64,000 bases of DNA from the NCBI RefSeq assembly GCF_029784155.1, contig NC_073692.1:374298813-374362812 (forward strand), written 5' to 3'. Every line of letters starts with the position of its first letter. Position 1 is the first letter of the stretch. The position numbers and the translations under genes were made by a program. This document shows positions 34,906 through 46,732 of this stretch, piece after piece. This DNA comes from Uranotaenia lowii. Its lineage: Eukaryota; Arthropoda; Insecta; Diptera; Culicidae. The notes beneath the pieces were generated by a model. It did not search any database, had not been told where the DNA came from, and saw only the letters and a list, made by a program, of their open reading frames with translations.

Positions 34906-36631
34906 AAACACGTTCTGCTGGGCGCGCTGCTTGTGGTTCTAGAAATTCAGGAATGATTTTACGTTTATAATTTTCAGATTTTTGTGAAATCTCACAGCGT
35001 GAATTGTTGCACCTCACTAGAATGTAGATTAAATTTGCTTTCCAATGAATATACGAATATACTTTTGATTGGTCCTAACAAAGTAAAAGCACTGAAAATC
35101 CGAGTACAATCTAACGGTGGACCACAAAAACAGATGAAATTTTAATTTGTAAAAAATCGCACAAAGTAGTGAACTTTGAAAAATTCCACTAGTAGCTTAA
35201 GGTATATATAATATTCTGAACATATTTTACTGACGTTACAAGATTTCTATTGATATAAGTTTTGTTTAGATCGGTTGAACACGCCAAAAGTTATAACGAT
35301 TTTAGCTTGTAGTGTCAAATTAACACTCCTAGTGCTGATTAGGGTAACGAAATCTGATGCGGGTGAGGGTTTAGCAAGAATATTTCGCGATTAACAAACC
35401 TTATCTTACACATGACCAGTCAATGATTAAAGCTACCAAAATTTTTCATGCACGTCTCCGGGCCGGGAATTTTAATAAAAATTTGATCTCCAAGTTTCCC
35501 ACCAAAAATCAAGGCAGCATCCGGGAAAATTTGGTTAAAACCCAGGAAATGCTCAGCAAAAATCAAGAAGAAAAGCGCTAAATCATTTTTTTCTCATCGA
35601 AACACATATTTAAGCAGATCATTTTTTTTATTCTATAAAACTTTTCTTGATTATTTTGAAAAAAATTGGTCAGAAAATTTCGTTTCTACTAAAAAAAAAT
35701 AACAACTATATTTGAGTTTTTTATCAGGTTTTGTGAATAAATCCAAGCAAAATGCGGAATAAGCGACATAAGCTTGCAAGTATATGTTTATAGCATTTTT
35801 GATTTTGATCACTAAATACTTCCTACCTTTTTACACTGCCAAAGTTCCTTGAAAGCACTGTACGGTGCAATAAATCTTGAACCGATTGCACATTGCCACG
35901 AACGAAAACAAACAAACAAACAAACACATGAAAGGCAATAAAACATCATTTTGTTCAGTTTATTTTTTCAACAATATCTTTAATTCCATTCTTTGGTATG
36001 GATTGTTTGTCCCCCACTCCCTCCCCTCGATTATTATTGAAGCTTTAGCGCTCGAACCGTCAATTTATAAATACACTGTGTAATAGAGTATTTCCTGAGA
36101 CAGATTGTGGTAGGGTAGCTTTTTGTTTTTGTTTTGAAAAATGTAAACACCAACTGGTCGCCATTTTGATCTTTGATGATAAGCACTGTTCAATGCTTTC
36201 TTTTAAAAACTTCTTTAATTAAAAGCATCAAAAAACCTTCATGTCTCAATTTGTTATGAATTTACAAATCATTAAACAAAGAATTTATATGCTCCTCACC
36301 AAGGTGCGCTTGCAAAACCACTACAATTGCATTGCCAATTTCATATCGTTACTATCTGGTCATTGAACATACGTAATGTTGTTGTTATGTTTACCCTACC
36401 ACGATATGCCGAGAAAATGTAAACATGAGGAATCAGCTGTTCGTCTGACAAGTGGGGAAATGCCTTATATGTATACAGTTTGCGCGTACGCGCACGTCTG
36501 AAAAACAAAATTGTCACAACTTTTCATTGATGAAAACGACTTCCTTACTAGCTATACACATCTAAACCCGCGGAATGAACCTTAGCTATTATCAAGATCA
36601 CCTAAGAACAAAAAAAAACTAACAAACTGAA
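34906..36631. other. Unassigned, includes transporter 3' flank
   Basis: No element recognised. The part next to 36632 should hold the 3' untranslated region of the transporter (minus strand), but no clear AATAAA was fixed. Confidence 0.35.
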
Positions 36632-37026
36632 CTACGCCTTCTCGATTCCTATCAGGGCGAAAGGACTCTCGAGCTGGCTTTCGGACAGCGTTTGTCCGGC
36701 GGATCCAAGCGCCGAATGCCGGATACCATAGGTGAAGTAGATGATGAATCCGATCAGCAGCCAAACCGAAAAACCGATCCACGTTTCCAGATCCAGCTGG
36801 AACATCAGATAGATGTTTACGAGCATGCTGAGCATCGGGATGAACGGCACCATCGGAACCTTGAAGCGGATGTTGGATTGTTCGCACGGTTGACAGGAGA
36901 TTACCATGAACAGGATCAGAATGGCCATGGCTAGGATTATCAGCACCGTCAGGTAGGTGGGGTTCTGGGCTTCCAGGTGCTCCTGGCAGTGAACCATCAC
37001 ACCGCTGATACCGCAAACGGCAATGG
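36632..37026 (-). CDS. Cationic amino acid transporter, last coding exon
   Basis: Encodes the C-terminal 131 residues of the CAT/SLC7-type transporter whose first exons lie at 53201-51566. The acceptor is TTTCTTACAG just above 37026; the stop is TAG at 36634-36632. Three membrane segments are evident: [20 protein letters not shown], then a proline-containing loop with [20 protein letters not shown], then [20 protein letters not shown]. The last loop and short hydrophilic tail (ending FALIGIEKA) are as in insect CATs. With exons 1 and 2 the frame is continuous (355+1029+395 bases = 593 codons including stop). Confidence 0.9.
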
Positions 37027-38549
37027 CTGTAAGAAATAAGAAGTAAACTATAGTTTCGGTTCATTTTTAACTTTAATCGTGCATCAAAATTAACTGTCGC
37101 ACAGAATTATAATTCATTACTTTTGAAAATTCATATATTATTGAGAAACATATCAAATCTAACGTTTTGAGTTCGTCTTGCTACACCTCCGTACCTGAAA
37201 ATGATCACATTTTCAAAGTGATCGGAAGTGTAAGAGAAACATGAGATAAATATCAAAAAAAGAAAAATCATAAGCCATAAATATCATAAATTTCTCGAAA
37301 AAGATACAACGGCTCACCGGCAGGACTTCAAGTCCGATTCTATATTCAAGACTCTGAGGAAGGGTGTTTTGTTAGATAGCGAAAGGCAAATGTCAGGATC
37401 CATTTTAAAAAATGGTATGATCTTGTGGGTTTTTCCTAAACCTCCTATGCTCCTCTATATTTATTAAGGAAATTCCTATTTCAATCTTAGAGGCAGCATA
37501 TTGTAATAGAGTTATCCAATTAATGAAAATGATTGTCCTAATAAGGTTGGATGGTTTCCTTAACTGTGACCCCTATTGCATTGACTGGTTTGCAAATCAA
37601 TTCTGGATATTAATGTTATCCATAAATATGACTGAAAGTCAATAAGGTTACCACTAGATCAGCTGATGATGAATTCAGTCAAAACTAGCCATTGGAGTGA
37701 TCGGATATAGATCGGATATAACTTCGCAACTCAAAATAAACGTTGAGTCAAAATCCCCAGGTGACGTTACTTTTTAAAGTTGTATGATAAAAAGGCATAC
37801 TTTTGAAGCCAAATTAAAGTGTTTTAAAAGTCGATCCGCTTCATTTGAAAGTGTTAAATGAAGTCAATATAAACTGCGGAAGAAGTAAAAGTAAGAGATT
37901 ACAAGTTTACAATCCAAACTTGTTTTAAGTAGGTACTACCCTTACGATCCAGAATTTCAAATTAAAGTTTAGAATTAATAGAAAATCCTGCATTTTGAAT
38001 GATTCTATACCATTGCATTGGATGAGATTTTGAATGGGAATTCAACATGATCTGAAGTTACAAAAATTTTCTACAGAAATGTTTTAAAACTAAAATGACT
38101 TGAGACCGTCGATCATTGGTTTTCTGGGGTGGGATTTCAAGCCCTGAATTCAAAATATTATTTCATAATCTGCATTTGGATTGTACATCTAAATTTGACA
38201 TTGAATGAGAAATTTGAATTATCAATCAGTGTTATAAGCTCAAAATCGCAATAAGTAAGCTTGTTAAATTATCAAATTGTAACGTTTGAATGCTGAAATC
38301 CGAGTGCTGAAAATAAATCTGAGTTCTGAATAGAAATTCAATGTTAAATATGCTTTCTGAATTAGAATCCCGATCAGGAGAGCATATCAAAACAACTTCT
38401 CAAACCCATCTCAACGAGATATTATTATCCTATTCAGATACAGCTTTGATATCAAAATCTATTTCTTTTGATACAAACAGTTGTTGTTCCTGCCTGAATT
38501 TGCCTGCTTCGAATACTATTATTTGAATTCCAAAGCTCTCATTCCAATG
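37027..38549. other. Unassigned intron sequence
   Basis: No element recognised in this part of the intron. Confidence 0.4.
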
Positions 38550-38690
38550 CATCAGGTATGGTTCTGTGGTAGTGTGCGTGCCTCTCAACCGGCAGGTCGA
38601 CGTTCGAATCACCTGGCCCAAACTTTTCATAGTTGTGTGAGTTTGAAACAATACATGAAAGTTTGAGTGCAAGGCATGAGACAAAGCAAC
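38550..38690 (+). mobile_element. tRNA-derived SINE or tRNA relic
   Basis: A TGTGGTAGTGTGCG stretch fits the polymerase III A box. GTTCGAATCAC about 40 bases later is a near-perfect B box. The sequence does not close into a good tRNA cloverleaf (no clean acceptor stem). Downstream sequence without coding sense suggests a SINE head. Confidence 0.6.
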
Positions 38691-39045
38691 CCGATTAGAA
38701 GAGAAAATCAAAATTATATCAAGAAGAGATATTTTGATATTCTATTTTTTATCACCCTTTGATAGCATTACATATATCAAGATTATCTCAATCATATTGA
38801 ATTCTGACCACCAAACAGGATAACAATTTGAGTCTTGCATACAAGCTTCATGCAATGTTCGAGCATGTTTGAGAGATTTTATTATGTGTATAGCACCAAA
38901 CCGAATAGCGACAGTTTTACTAGCGACACCTTTTACTAGCGAGATTCCTGTCATTTATAAGGCTTGTTATCCTTTCTTTCAGTCCAGTAGGCGATTCCCA
39001 TGTAGTACACAAACCTTGTTTACATTATTTACTGTTGATTTTCCT

Positions 39046-39264
39046 CAAGGTGCGTATATATTCAGGAGGTGTTCCCGAATAACGAATTCCCGATTCAGCC
39101 ATTTTGGCTATGTAGGCTATGCAACTATACGGAACTCATGAAGTTTGTTTACCAACAAACCACCGAAAAGCTGAGCAAAAAATAAACAAACTCATTGAGA
39201 GCCCCGCTCACTCCTCGCCTACTTACTGTGAAAGTCGGAGAACCTAGTGTATCAAAAGACCTTG
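39046..39264. mobile_element. hAT-type MITE, 219 bp, copy A
   Basis: Perfect 8-bp target duplication ATTTTCCT at 39038-39045 and 39265-39272. Ends are CAAGGT on both sides. A 219-bp copy in reverse orientation is at 47029-47247 with its own perfect 8-bp duplication. Highly similar; copy B differs at scattered bases. Confidence 0.9.
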
Positions 39265-39297
39265 ATTTTCCTTAGGCCATCAATCGCATGCTACAAG

Positions 39298-40758
39298 CAC
39301 AGACAAACAGACAGGACACTCACTTTTCGTTTTTCGCAAACTCTTTCGAAGCTAGGCAATGTCGACACTAGAGTGCACTAAAATCACTAAAACGAAAAAT
39401 TAGTTTTTTGATCATGGTAGCAGTGCATTCCCAGTTTCATCTCTATGGTGCTTGTAAGTTGTTGAGTTTCGTTTGTTGTTACCCAACAAAGTTTGTTTAC
39501 CGTTGATTTGGTGGTAATTTTAAAATGAAAAATTTTTCGTTTAGATTCAACAATTAAACCAAATCATGGACCGAAACGTGCAGTAAAAGCCGATCAATCG
39601 AGTGCATCAATTCAAGGAGTTTGTCAAGGTCTCTCTGCCATCTCTTTTATTCCTCGAAAGTCGTGAAAAAACCCAAAAAATTTTCATTTTAGGAGATACC
39701 ATCGGAGAATTGTGTCAAAGGATGGCTAGTGATAACAGGACTCTTCTTTTCTAAACAGTCTACCGTCGGAATTCAGCTAAAGAATTATCAATGGATTTAG
39801 AAGATATAATTTTCGTGAAAGACCCCTTCTCGAAAAAGATTTTAAAAGCCGTTCTTGCTACCAGAGTACGAAATGATTTCATTCGAGCGATATGGGAATC
39901 ATTCAAAAGCAAAATTACGATGAGCGAGCGGAAATGTTCAGAATATGTTCTGTTCTGGAATAATTAAATTACCTGAATAAATATGTTGACTAGTAATTTT
40001 TCCCCCCAAATAACTTTGACGCAAACCTGAGACTCAGCTTATTTTAATTTTAACTAATAAATTAAAAAACCTCTAGAGTTTATGTACCTTTGCCAAATTT
40101 TTTGCATGCATTATTACTTCTGAAAATACGTATTGAAATAAAAAAAAACCTGAATAATTGTTGGCAAATTTTAACGAGCTTTTGAAACGAAAGGAAATTC
40201 ACGGATATAAAAGCACCATTTTGTATTTTCAACATAATATTTATGCACAAAACAAAATTCCCAACGGATCCATTCAAAAAGTTCTCAACGATTCTAAACA
40301 TTGACTTCCGTTACTGGAAACTGAAGGATTATTCAATTGTCCTTTGGTTTGTTGCAGCTGTCTCTGATTGGGCATCTTTCGCTCTGATTCGATTCATTTT
40401 GAAATATCTACAATTATTTTTGAAATTATTATTTGTCGCTAGAAAAAAGAACAATCAATACTACGTATTCAACTCCCGTTACCTGCCTTCCCCGGGACGG
40501 TTCAGCTGTTTTTATTCGTTGATTACTCCAATCACGGTTAATTGAACACCAAAGTTTTCCTAGAAAATTATTACACCAGCAAAAATAATGGATTGCTTGT
40601 TTACATTTGAGTTATAAATGCCAAGATATCATGGCTTCCTACTATGGTTTATTTTACAATCATGATGTTGGTAGGCAATGTCGGCAACAGATGGCAGTGT
40701 AATCGCTTTGCGAAAAAATGATCGAATTTTCTTCAGAGTGTCATGTCTGTTTGTCTGT
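39298..40758. mobile_element. hAT-like element, 1.46 kb
   Basis: 8-bp target duplication GCTACAAG at 39290-39297 and 40759-40766. Inverted ends ACAGACAAACAGACA with GACACTC following on both sides. No transposase is recognised. A 58-codon ORF lies inside (39791-39967). Confidence 0.8.
39791..39967 (+). CDS. Small ORF in hAT-like element, unknown
   Basis: 58 codons starting with MDLEDIIFVKDPFSKK and containing VRNDFIRAIWESFKSK. The composition looks like protein rather than chance. No family recognised; it could be a fragment of a larger spliced transposase or accessory protein. Low certainty that it is expressed. Confidence 0.25.
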   Translation: MDLEDIIFVKDPFSKKILKAVLATRVRNDFIRAIWESFKSKITMSERKCSEYVLFWNN

Positions 40759-40994
40759 GCTACAAGTTTCCTAGGAAACTCGCGATGCGTCGTTATGATT
40801 TTCAACGTCGCGACGTAAGCTACGTGTCGCTAGTAGGCAAAGCTGCATTGTTATTAGCGCTCATTTTTATCTGCATGTATTATCTCTTTCATTGAAAATT
40901 GGATTTCGTGCAATGTTTTGCATTCGCAGTTATCCGTGCAAAGGTTGACTGAAAAGAGGTTAGCGTGTAGAACTCCGACAGATTTTACACTGAT

Positions 40995-43322
40995 TTGACA
41001 AGTCGCACAAATGTCGCAGTCATGAGTGCGCAGTCCAATTTAGTGCGCTGCGATCAATATAATAACAGTAATATGAGAATGCTCGATTTAGTCTTTACGA
41101 GTGATGCTAACAACATTGACATTTTCGAGCCCCCGATTCCTTTAATAAGCATTGACACGCATCATCCCCCTCTTGTGATGCTGCTAATGTGTGAAGAAGA
41201 CACGAAATCACGTTCGCCTGATGAATTCGACTTTGACTTCAAAAGATGCGATTTTGAATTGCTTAACGAATCCTTGGCTGCAATCAATTGGCAAAACATA
41301 TTATTTGGCTCAACCGATCACGTGGTGGGAATTTTTCACGATACCCTCAACGGAATTTTTCGAGATATTGCACCCGTAAAAAAACGGAGTACACGCACTG
41401 TGAAACGTCAACCTTGGTCGAATCCTGAACTTCGCAATCTGCGCAACCGCCTTCGAAAAGCTAGGAAAAGGTTTTACAACGACGATGGCATGGATCGCAT
41501 GAACGAACTACGTGACTTAGAGAGCGCATACAACTCTTTGCATGTATCTAGTTTTTGTGATTACATGAATCGTATTCAGAACAACGCCCGGACTGATCCA
41601 GCATCTTTTTGGTCGTACGTAAGAAAACGGAAAGGTGCTCAAGGAGTACCTCAAGTCATCAGATTCAACAACGCAACTGCCAAGACGCCGTATGATGCTG
41701 CAAATCTATTCTCGTCATTCTTTCAAAGCGTGCTAAGTAATAACTCAACACCTTTGTCTGAATCATACCTGAGTAGCTTGCAGAGTCGAGATTTCAATCT
41801 GAGCCTGCTGAGTTTTTCGCCGAATGACGTTCTTCGTAAGATAGCTGCTTTGGATGAAACAAAAGGACCTGGCCCTGATGGCATTCCGCCTTTCCTGGTC
41901 AAAAAATGCGCGGATTTCTTATCGATACCTCTCTCGATTATCTTCAACCAGTCGTTAATGGAGGGCATTTTTCCCGATGAATGGAAAACTGCATCTATAA
42001 TTCCAATCCACAAATCTGGAAACATACACCAGGTGGAAAACTATCGCGGGATATCGATTCTGAGTTGTTTTCCGAAATTGTTCGAGAGCCTTGTCTATGA
42101 TTCACTGTACCAATCCGTACGTCATACTATCTCAGAAAATCAACATGGATTTATGCAACGCAGATCTACGACCACCAACCTCATGACGTACGTTTCTAAG
42201 TTAATGAGGAGACTGGACAAACGTCAGCAAGTCGACGCCGTGTATGTTGACTTGAGCAAGGCCTTCGATAAGGTGCCACACGTATTGGCTGTAGAAAAAA
42301 TGCGTCGTCTAGGTCTTCCTAGTTGGATTTGTAAATGGATCCATTCATATTTGAAAGGCCGAACTGCTTTCGTACGACTCGGTGCAGTGAACTCGACACC
42401 ATTCGAGATCACATCTGGTGTTCCTCAAGGGAGCCACTTAGGACCATTGATCTTCCTTATTTTCATCAACGATTTAAGCGCCATTCTTGAGTCGGAAAAT
42501 TTACTTTACGCCGATGATCTTAAAATTTTCCGTACAATTTCATCTCTAGTAGATTGCTGCGCACTTCAAAAGGACATCGATTTTCTTCAGGCTTGGTGTC
42601 ATCACAATGGTATGGCTCCGAATATTGCCAAATGCACTACCATCTCGTTCACTCGTCAACGAAATCCCATCAACTTTGAATATAAAATGTCAACGATCGT
42701 TTTGAGCCGCACATTAGTCGTCAAGGACCTTGGAATCACCCTGGATAGCAAGCTCAATTTTTCACAGCATATCTCCTCAACGATAGCGAAAGGTTTTGCG
42801 GTCCTTGGCTTCATTCGTCGAAACACGGAATTCTTTAATGACTTTTATAGTTTGAAAGCCCTGTATTGTGCTCTTGTGCGCAGCATTATCGAGTACGGGG
42901 TACAAATTTGGGCTCCATATCAAGCGGTACATTCGAATAGGATAGAGAGGATACAACGATGCTTTATTAGATATGCTCTACGACAACTACCATGGAACGA
43001 TTCATCTGACCTCCCGCCTTATGAACAACGCTGCTTGCTACTAAATTTGCCGACGCTGGTATCAAGGCGCGTCTTCCTGCAACGGCTTTTTATTTTCGAC
43101 ATCCTTCATAACAACGTTGATTGCCCAGAACTGTTATCGTTGTTACCGTTCAATGCTCCTGTGAGAACAACTCGATCCCTGGATTTCTTCAGGCTTGCCG
43201 TTCGACGAACCCAGTATGGTCAAAACAATCCTTTAGATACATGTTGTGCTCGTTTTAATGAAGTAGTCAGTGATTTCGATTTTAATATTTCCAAGAATGT
43301 TTTTAAATCTAGAATAGGATAG
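40995..43322 (+). CDS. LINE endonuclease tail / reverse transcriptase
   Basis: 775 uninterrupted codons. The last part of an apurinic-type endonuclease appears at residues about 26-65 (MLDLVFTSD, then a degenerate SIDTHHPPL in place of the SDH motif). The reverse transcriptase follows: GPGPDGIP near 295, NYRGISIL near 350, AVYVDLSKAFDKVPH near 415-430, the GVPQGSHLGPL motif near 475 and catalytic YADD near 505. The thumb and C-terminal region run to the stop. The first 12 or so residues and the start codon probably come from flanking sequence, as the element is truncated. The polymerase looks catalytically complete, but the copy lacks a functional endonuclease and promoter, so it is probably immobile. 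The long open frame implies a recent insertion. Family: jockey superclade, as judged from motif wording. Confidence 0.85.
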   Translation: MTSRTNVAVMSAQSNLVRCDQYNNSNMRMLDLVFTSDANNIDIFEPPIPLISIDTHHPPLVMLLMCEEDTKSRSPDEFDFDFKRCDFELLNESLAAINWQNILFGSTDHVVGIFHDTLNGIFRDIAPVKKRSTRTVKRQPWSNPELRNLRNRLRKARKRFYNDDGMDRMNELRDLESAYNSLHVSSFCDYMNRIQNNARTDPASFWSYVRKRKGAQGVPQVIRFNNATAKTPYDAANLFSSFFQSVLSNNSTPLSESYLSSLQSRDFNLSLLSFSPNDVLRKIAALDETKGPGPDGIPPFLVKKCADFLSIPLSIIFNQSLMEGIFPDEWKTASIIPIHKSGNIHQVENYRGISILSCFPKLFESLVYDSLYQSVRHTISENQHGFMQRRSTTTNLMTYVSKLMRRLDKRQQVDAVYVDLSKAFDKVPHVLAVEKMRRLGLPSWICKWIHSYLKGRTAFVRLGAVNSTPFEITSGVPQGSHLGPLIFLIFINDLSAILESENLLYADDLKIFRTISSLVDCCALQKDIDFLQAWCHHNGMAPNIAKCTTISFTRQRNPINFEYKMSTIVLSRTLVVKDLGITLDSKLNFSQHISSTIAKGFAVLGFIRRNTEFFNDFYSLKALYCALVRSIIEYGVQIWAPYQAVHSNRIERIQRCFIRYALRQLPWNDSSDLPPYEQRCLLLNLPTLVSRRVFLQRLFIFDILHNNVDCPELLSLLPFNAPVRTTRSLDFFRLAVRRTQYGQNNPLDTCCARFNEVVSDFDFNISKNVFKSRIG

Positions 43323-43375
43323 CTTTTTAATTGTTTAAATACTGTGAACCATCTGCGAAGATCAAACAAATAAAT
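41035..43375 (+). mobile_element. 5'-truncated LINE of the jockey group
   Basis: Runs from within the endonuclease domain to a 3' end of AAATAAATAAAT shortly after the ORF. Antisense to the host gene in whose intron it sits. The 5' boundary is set where similarity to an endonuclease tail begins and is approximate. No target duplication recognised. Confidence 0.75.
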
Positions 43376-43796
43376 AAATCCTGCGAAAGCTAAACTATAC
43401 CTTATTTTGGTATGAAAAAAATGAATATTTGTTTTGTTTTTCTCTTCTGATCGGGATACTAAACCTTGCTTTTGATTCTGAAACAGCTTTATTAATTTGA
43501 ATGTTTAATGAAAAGAATTTTGAATGCGTAATTTGACTAAATTCCTACAGTTATGAATATTGTTTTTTTTTTAATTGGATTGACTGTATTTTTTTTCAAT
43601 TGACTTGAAAATCTTCTGAATAATCTGAAATTTGTATCTAGCATAGGGGAATAAAATTTTTGGTGTCAAAATTGTTTATAAAATATTTTGGAAGTTTTTA
43701 GCGTCCTAAATTCGAATCTCTCGTCAGATTTTATCTATCACGCCAAGTTATGATGAAATGTCATTTAAAAGTTTCAAAATTAATCCGTTTTGAGTA

Positions 43797-44797
43797 CCGT
43801 CAAACAGGGTAACATTGATCACCGGGGTAGCTTTGATCAACATGAAATTTTTCCACATAATCATCAATAATTTAGTCTAAAGTTAAAATATCTCAAAACT
43901 TTTTTCTACGTTTCAAAACCTATAACTTGAGATTCAAATTGGTAAAAACTCCGTTTGTTTTTGAAAATTTCAAATGTTAGTAAAAATGTAATTTCAAAAT
44001 CTTGAAATACATATTTTTTCGAAGGCTCGCAAACAAACATCCTTCCTGATCAAATCAAAGCGTTTAGAAGCAGCAGGTTAATCAATGTGAGAGTTCAACT
44101 TTTTTCCTTGGTTAATGTATAGTTTTAGTTGTGTTTTCAGGTAATTTTTTGAAATTTAAGATATAGGACATTTTCCAAGAGTAAGCCAGTCTAGTCTAGT
44201 AACCATATCAAATGGTAAAGTTTGAAGGAAAAAATTAAAGAGGAATATTGCGAAGGTCTAGCTAGGCATTAAATGAAGGCAAAATTTCATTTTTTTTAGT
44301 TTAAATTTTATAAGTATTGTTGAAAAAATTTCAATTGTTGCTCGGCCTTAACACATTAAGGACTGCGACGTTGTTTTTATGTGGACCATGAAGAAATCTT
44401 AACCAAGAAACGCCGAAATTCAGAATTGTTTATCTCAGGATTGATCTGACCAAAAGTTACACATTTAGTATCTTTGAGCCACCGAAAGTGTAGTGTCCAA
44501 TTTTGTAGAGTTTCATGATTACTTTTGTATCATTTTTTGTTCCGAACTGCCTTAGCAATTGATAAACTAAGCATTTGTAAATATTCTGAAGGTGTTTTGT
44601 ATCCTTCATTATCAAGAAAACTTGTTAAAACCGTCAAAATAGAGAGTGATTAATGCTACCCTAAAGCATCGAATTCTAAGAATAGATTAAATCGATTTTT
44701 GAATCAAATTTAAATTTCTGCAGCCATGTTTTACGTTCATAGGAGTCCAGTATAAAAAATATTGAAAAAAAGTGATCAATCTTACCCCGGATTACGG
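43797..44797. mobile_element. TA-flanked MITE (CCGTCAAACAGGG ends), 1.0 kb
   Basis: TA at 43795-43796 and 44798-44799. The left end CCGTCAAACAGGGTAACATT and the right end share the order CCGT, GGGTAA, ATTGATCAC in inverted orientation. Non-coding. Confidence 0.7.
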
Positions 44798-45292
44798 TAC
44801 CAACAATTTTCTAGTTTCAGAGATAAAATGTTTTAGAAAATGAAATTCAAATGTTTTGTAGAATTTGATAACAAAAACCATTTCTGATCGCTAAATGCCA
44901 TTTTCAATTTTTTTATATTGAAGATTTTACAACTTTATAGGAAACAGCTAAACGTTCTGACTTAAAATTTGTAAAAATCTCCGTTTTTACATAATAAGAA
45001 AAAATAAACATTAAACCAACTTGAAACTTTTTTTTTTCAGTTGCCAAAATTGCTCGCAGTTTAGGGAAAGTTGATTATTTAATTAAAATCTTAAAGTAAA
45101 GTATCTTTGTAGTACTCTATAGTTTTCACAATTATTTTGGCCTTTTTCAGAAGTTTACCCTTGAATCTAAAACCGAAAAGTGACGAAAAAACCTAAATGA
45201 AAATTTGGATTCGTGGAATTTGTTGCCATGTATAATGAATTCATAATTTTCAGTATTAATCATTAACGCAATATGAATTTTACATTTCATTT

Positions 45293-45483
45293 AGGGCTTT
45301 TGATATAGCTCAGTTGGCAAGTCTGTTGTCTCCTGAGCCGATGTCCGCGAGCTCGAGCCCAAAAGCAAACATTGAACACAGTTGTACCGGATAAGTTTTT
45401 GAATAACGATCTGCAAACTGCACCGTTGATATAGTAGCGAATGCCATAAAGATGGTAAAACGACTAAAATCCAACCCAAAAAA
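45293..45483 (+). mobile_element. tRNA-derived SINE with target duplication
   Basis: The head has an A box (TAGCTCAGTTGG) and a B-box-like GAGCTCGAGCCC. The body carries TGTACCGGATAAGTTTTTGA and CATAAAGATG, and it ends in an A-rich tail. Target duplication ACATTTCATTT / ACATTTAATTT (10 of 11) at 45282-45292 and 45484-45494. Confidence 0.82.
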
Positions 45484-45644
45484 ACATTTAATTTCTTTTG
45501 AATCTTTTATCCTTCTGGAATATTATAATTCTATTCTTTCTTCGTTTTTGAGTTAAAAGACTTTGAGCTCGTGTTGAGTGATCAAAGCTGGATACAATGT
45601 TCGAAATGTAGAATGTTTGAATGTAGAAATTAATTTTCTTTAAG

Positions 45645-45909
45645 GGGGGGGGGGTAGGGTCTAACACTTTCAAAAAATCGATTTTTTATTTATTTTTATT
45701 TTCTGATTGTAAAACATTTCAAGAATGTTGTGTCAAATTTTCAAGTCTATTGAAGCAAAACTGTAGAAATTATCTATTAAAAATATTTTGCTCTGATTTT
45801 TTGACTTCAGATGATTCTGTGCTGAGATACAGTGTCCACCGCAAATCCTGTTTTCTAAAAATTGTGTTTTTTTTACCCGTTAGACCATACCCCCCCCCCT
45901 TCCCCCCCC
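45645..45909. mobile_element. TTAA-flanked MITE (piggyBac-like), 265 bp
   Basis: TTAA at 45641-45644 and 45910-45913. Poly-G/poly-C ends lead into TAGGGTCTAAC and its imperfect complement GTTAGACCATAC. TTAA is the piggyBac target. The G-run ends make exact borders uncertain. Confidence 0.6.
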
Positions 45910-45913
45910 TTAA

Positions 45914-46730
45914 TCAATATAATTTAAAATCAACTTTTGCTTAAAGAGCCTTCAAGGGACTATAAAATCTTCTTGAAACTATTCTTTATTACTTTTCAAT
46001 GACACTGTATTTATGAGACAGGTCTGACTAAAATGTTTCAGATTCTAGCGTTTGACTCAAAAATCCAAATGTTGTAAGAAATTAAATAAACGGGTTAAGT
46101 CAGCCTAAGTTAATTGCTCATGGGCAGGAAAAGGGTTGGTCGGCTCTTCTCAAACACACAGAGCCGGGAGAAAACAACACTGTTTTCAATTCGGCTTCCG
46201 AGTGTAATCCTTTTTCGCTGATCGTGCTCCACTCGTTACCCGAGTTTACACGAGTTGTAAGTGAATCGGACGGCAAGTGTGAGAGCATTCGCATCTGAGT
46301 GAGAGAAAGAGAATTCTAAACAAATAGCGCCCTGTGTTTCAGTCATACACCTGAGAGTAAATGAAGAAAAAAAATATTTAGACAACAAAAATAACAACAA
46401 TTTCTCCCCCGCTACCATGCCCACTGCTGTTTTTTGTTTTGGATTCTTTTTTCTTGCAAAAGGTAGCATTCGAAGAAGAGGTGCCAAGTTATTTCGTCAA
46501 AAAATCAGGACACCGCGAAGAACAAAAACAGGATTTTTCAGGACACCAGTAGATTAATGGAAATGAAATGCATCTCTTCTTAGATTGCATAAATTAAGGT
46601 GAAATGGTGGTGCAGTATACGCCTTAATTTATGCAACAGAAGAGATAAGAAGGAGAGCAGCATCTTTTCTCCAGAACGTACCAAGAATAAACTGAGTTAG
46701 CTCTCAGATTTCTCTTCAACACTATGCACA
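45914..46730. other. Unassigned with a strong hairpin
   Basis: A stem-loop at 46571-46648: ATCTCTTCT and TTGCATAAATTAAGG pair with CCTTAATTTATGCAA and AGAAGAGAT across a short loop. A stretch near 46260-46315 (GAATGCTCTCACACTTG on the minus strand) recurs in inverted orientation near 47750-47800, on the other side of the hAT element. Confidence 0.5.
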
Positions 46731-46732
46731 AC

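Noticed and set aside
36582..37064. 160-codon overlapping ORF on the transporter's last exon
   Set aside because: It is in another frame of the same strand and lacks membrane-protein sense; it is a shadow of the real exon.
38550..38630. A functional tRNA gene
   Set aside because: A and B boxes are present, but no acceptor stem or sound anticodon arm could be drawn; a SINE head is more likely.
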